Of a stretch of 5,885 nucleotides of DNA, positions 5,736 through 5,885 are shown piece after piece; the stretch's first letter is position 1; every line of letters begins with the position of its first letter. The DNA comes from Candidatus Nanoarchaeia archaeon (GTDB lineage Archaea > Nanobdellota > Nanobdellia > Tiddalikarchaeales > Tiddalikarchaeaceae). The position numbers were made by a program, and so were the translations under genes. Location of the stretch: contig JAQVLH010000079.1 in the NCBI GenBank assembly GCA_028704265.1, forward strand, positions 1 through 5,885. Direction: 5' to 3'. The notes under the pieces were generated by a model. It was not told the DNA's origin. It saw only the letters and a list, made by a program, of their open reading frames with translations, and made no database searches.

Positions 5736-5885
5736 ATGGTAAGGAAAAATAGGAGTGTTATTAGGTTAAGTAGGAGGTCTTTGGAAAAAACTGTTAAGTT
5801 TGTTTTTGTTGCAGTTATTCTTTCTTTAGTGGTTTATGGGGTTTATTCTTTAATTTTGGATTATAAGCAAGGTCAGTTGGATAAG
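5736..5885 (+). CDS. N-terminally anchored membrane protein (3' truncated)
   Basis: An ATG at 5736 opens a frame of 50 codons to the window end. The N-terminus is strongly basic (MVRKNRSVIRLSRRSLEK), followed by one hydrophobic segment at about residues 20-41 and then a polar chain (DYKQGQLDK). This predicts an N-in signal anchor with the bulk outside, or the start of a multi-span protein. Codon use favours AGG and GTT, unlike the AGA/ATA-rich genes before it, so it may belong to a different unit. It has its own TATA-like box and no visible Shine-Dalgarno site. The product cannot be named from this fragment. Confidence 0.65.
   Translation, partial: MVRKNRSVIRLSRRSLEKTVKFVFVAVILSLVVYGVYSLILDYKQGQLDK

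Overview
This AT-rich window most likely comes from a DPANN-type archaeon (Pacearchaeota, Woesearchaeota or Nanoarchaeota-like). The evidence is a 5'-truncated S-layer protein of the kind found in those lineages, TATA-like boxes about 26 nt from start codons (leaderless transcripts), no strong Shine-Dalgarno sites before the starts, oligo-T ends, and small Lys/Ile/Asn-rich proteins. The lineage call rests on recognised patterns, not on a database search. All real genes are on the + strand.

Layout: (1) 2-526, the C-terminal end of an S-layer protein. (2) 551-606, a long imperfect hairpin that closes the S-layer transcript. (3) About 636-645, a TATA box placed for a leaderless transcript starting at the ATG at 667. 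(4) 667-4908, a 1413-residue surface protein. It has a signal peptide, a head with 22 cysteines, about six Ig/Fn3-like repeats (the first three with a four-cysteine loop), a further Cys-containing beta domain, a hydrophobic membrane region, an amphipathic helical region, and a C-terminal domain with HELKH and NILID motifs typical of gluzincin-type zinc metallopeptidases. (5) 4905-5333, a 142-residue all-helical, Lys-rich cytosolic protein whose start overlaps the previous stop (ATGA). (6) 5431-5631, a 66-residue protein with two membrane segments, bracketed by near-identical 24-bp elements. (7) 5634-5735, a short intergenic region with a 12-bp inverted repeat and a tandem 11-bp repeat. (8) 5736-5885, the N-terminus of a membrane-anchored protein cut by the window end.

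How the genes may work together: the giant protein and the 142-residue protein form a translationally coupled pair. Its order is export signal, adhesive or stalk repeats, hydrophobic region, C-terminal enzyme, then a small overlapping cytosolic partner. This resembles polymorphic toxin-immunity loci, and in an episymbiotic archaeon it could act on a host or competitor. A simpler reading is a membrane-spanning surface sensor with a cytosolic protease domain and a small regulator. The sequence alone does not decide between these. The 66-residue and final partial genes have no recognisable function. No RNA genes, insertion sequences or CRISPR arrays were seen.
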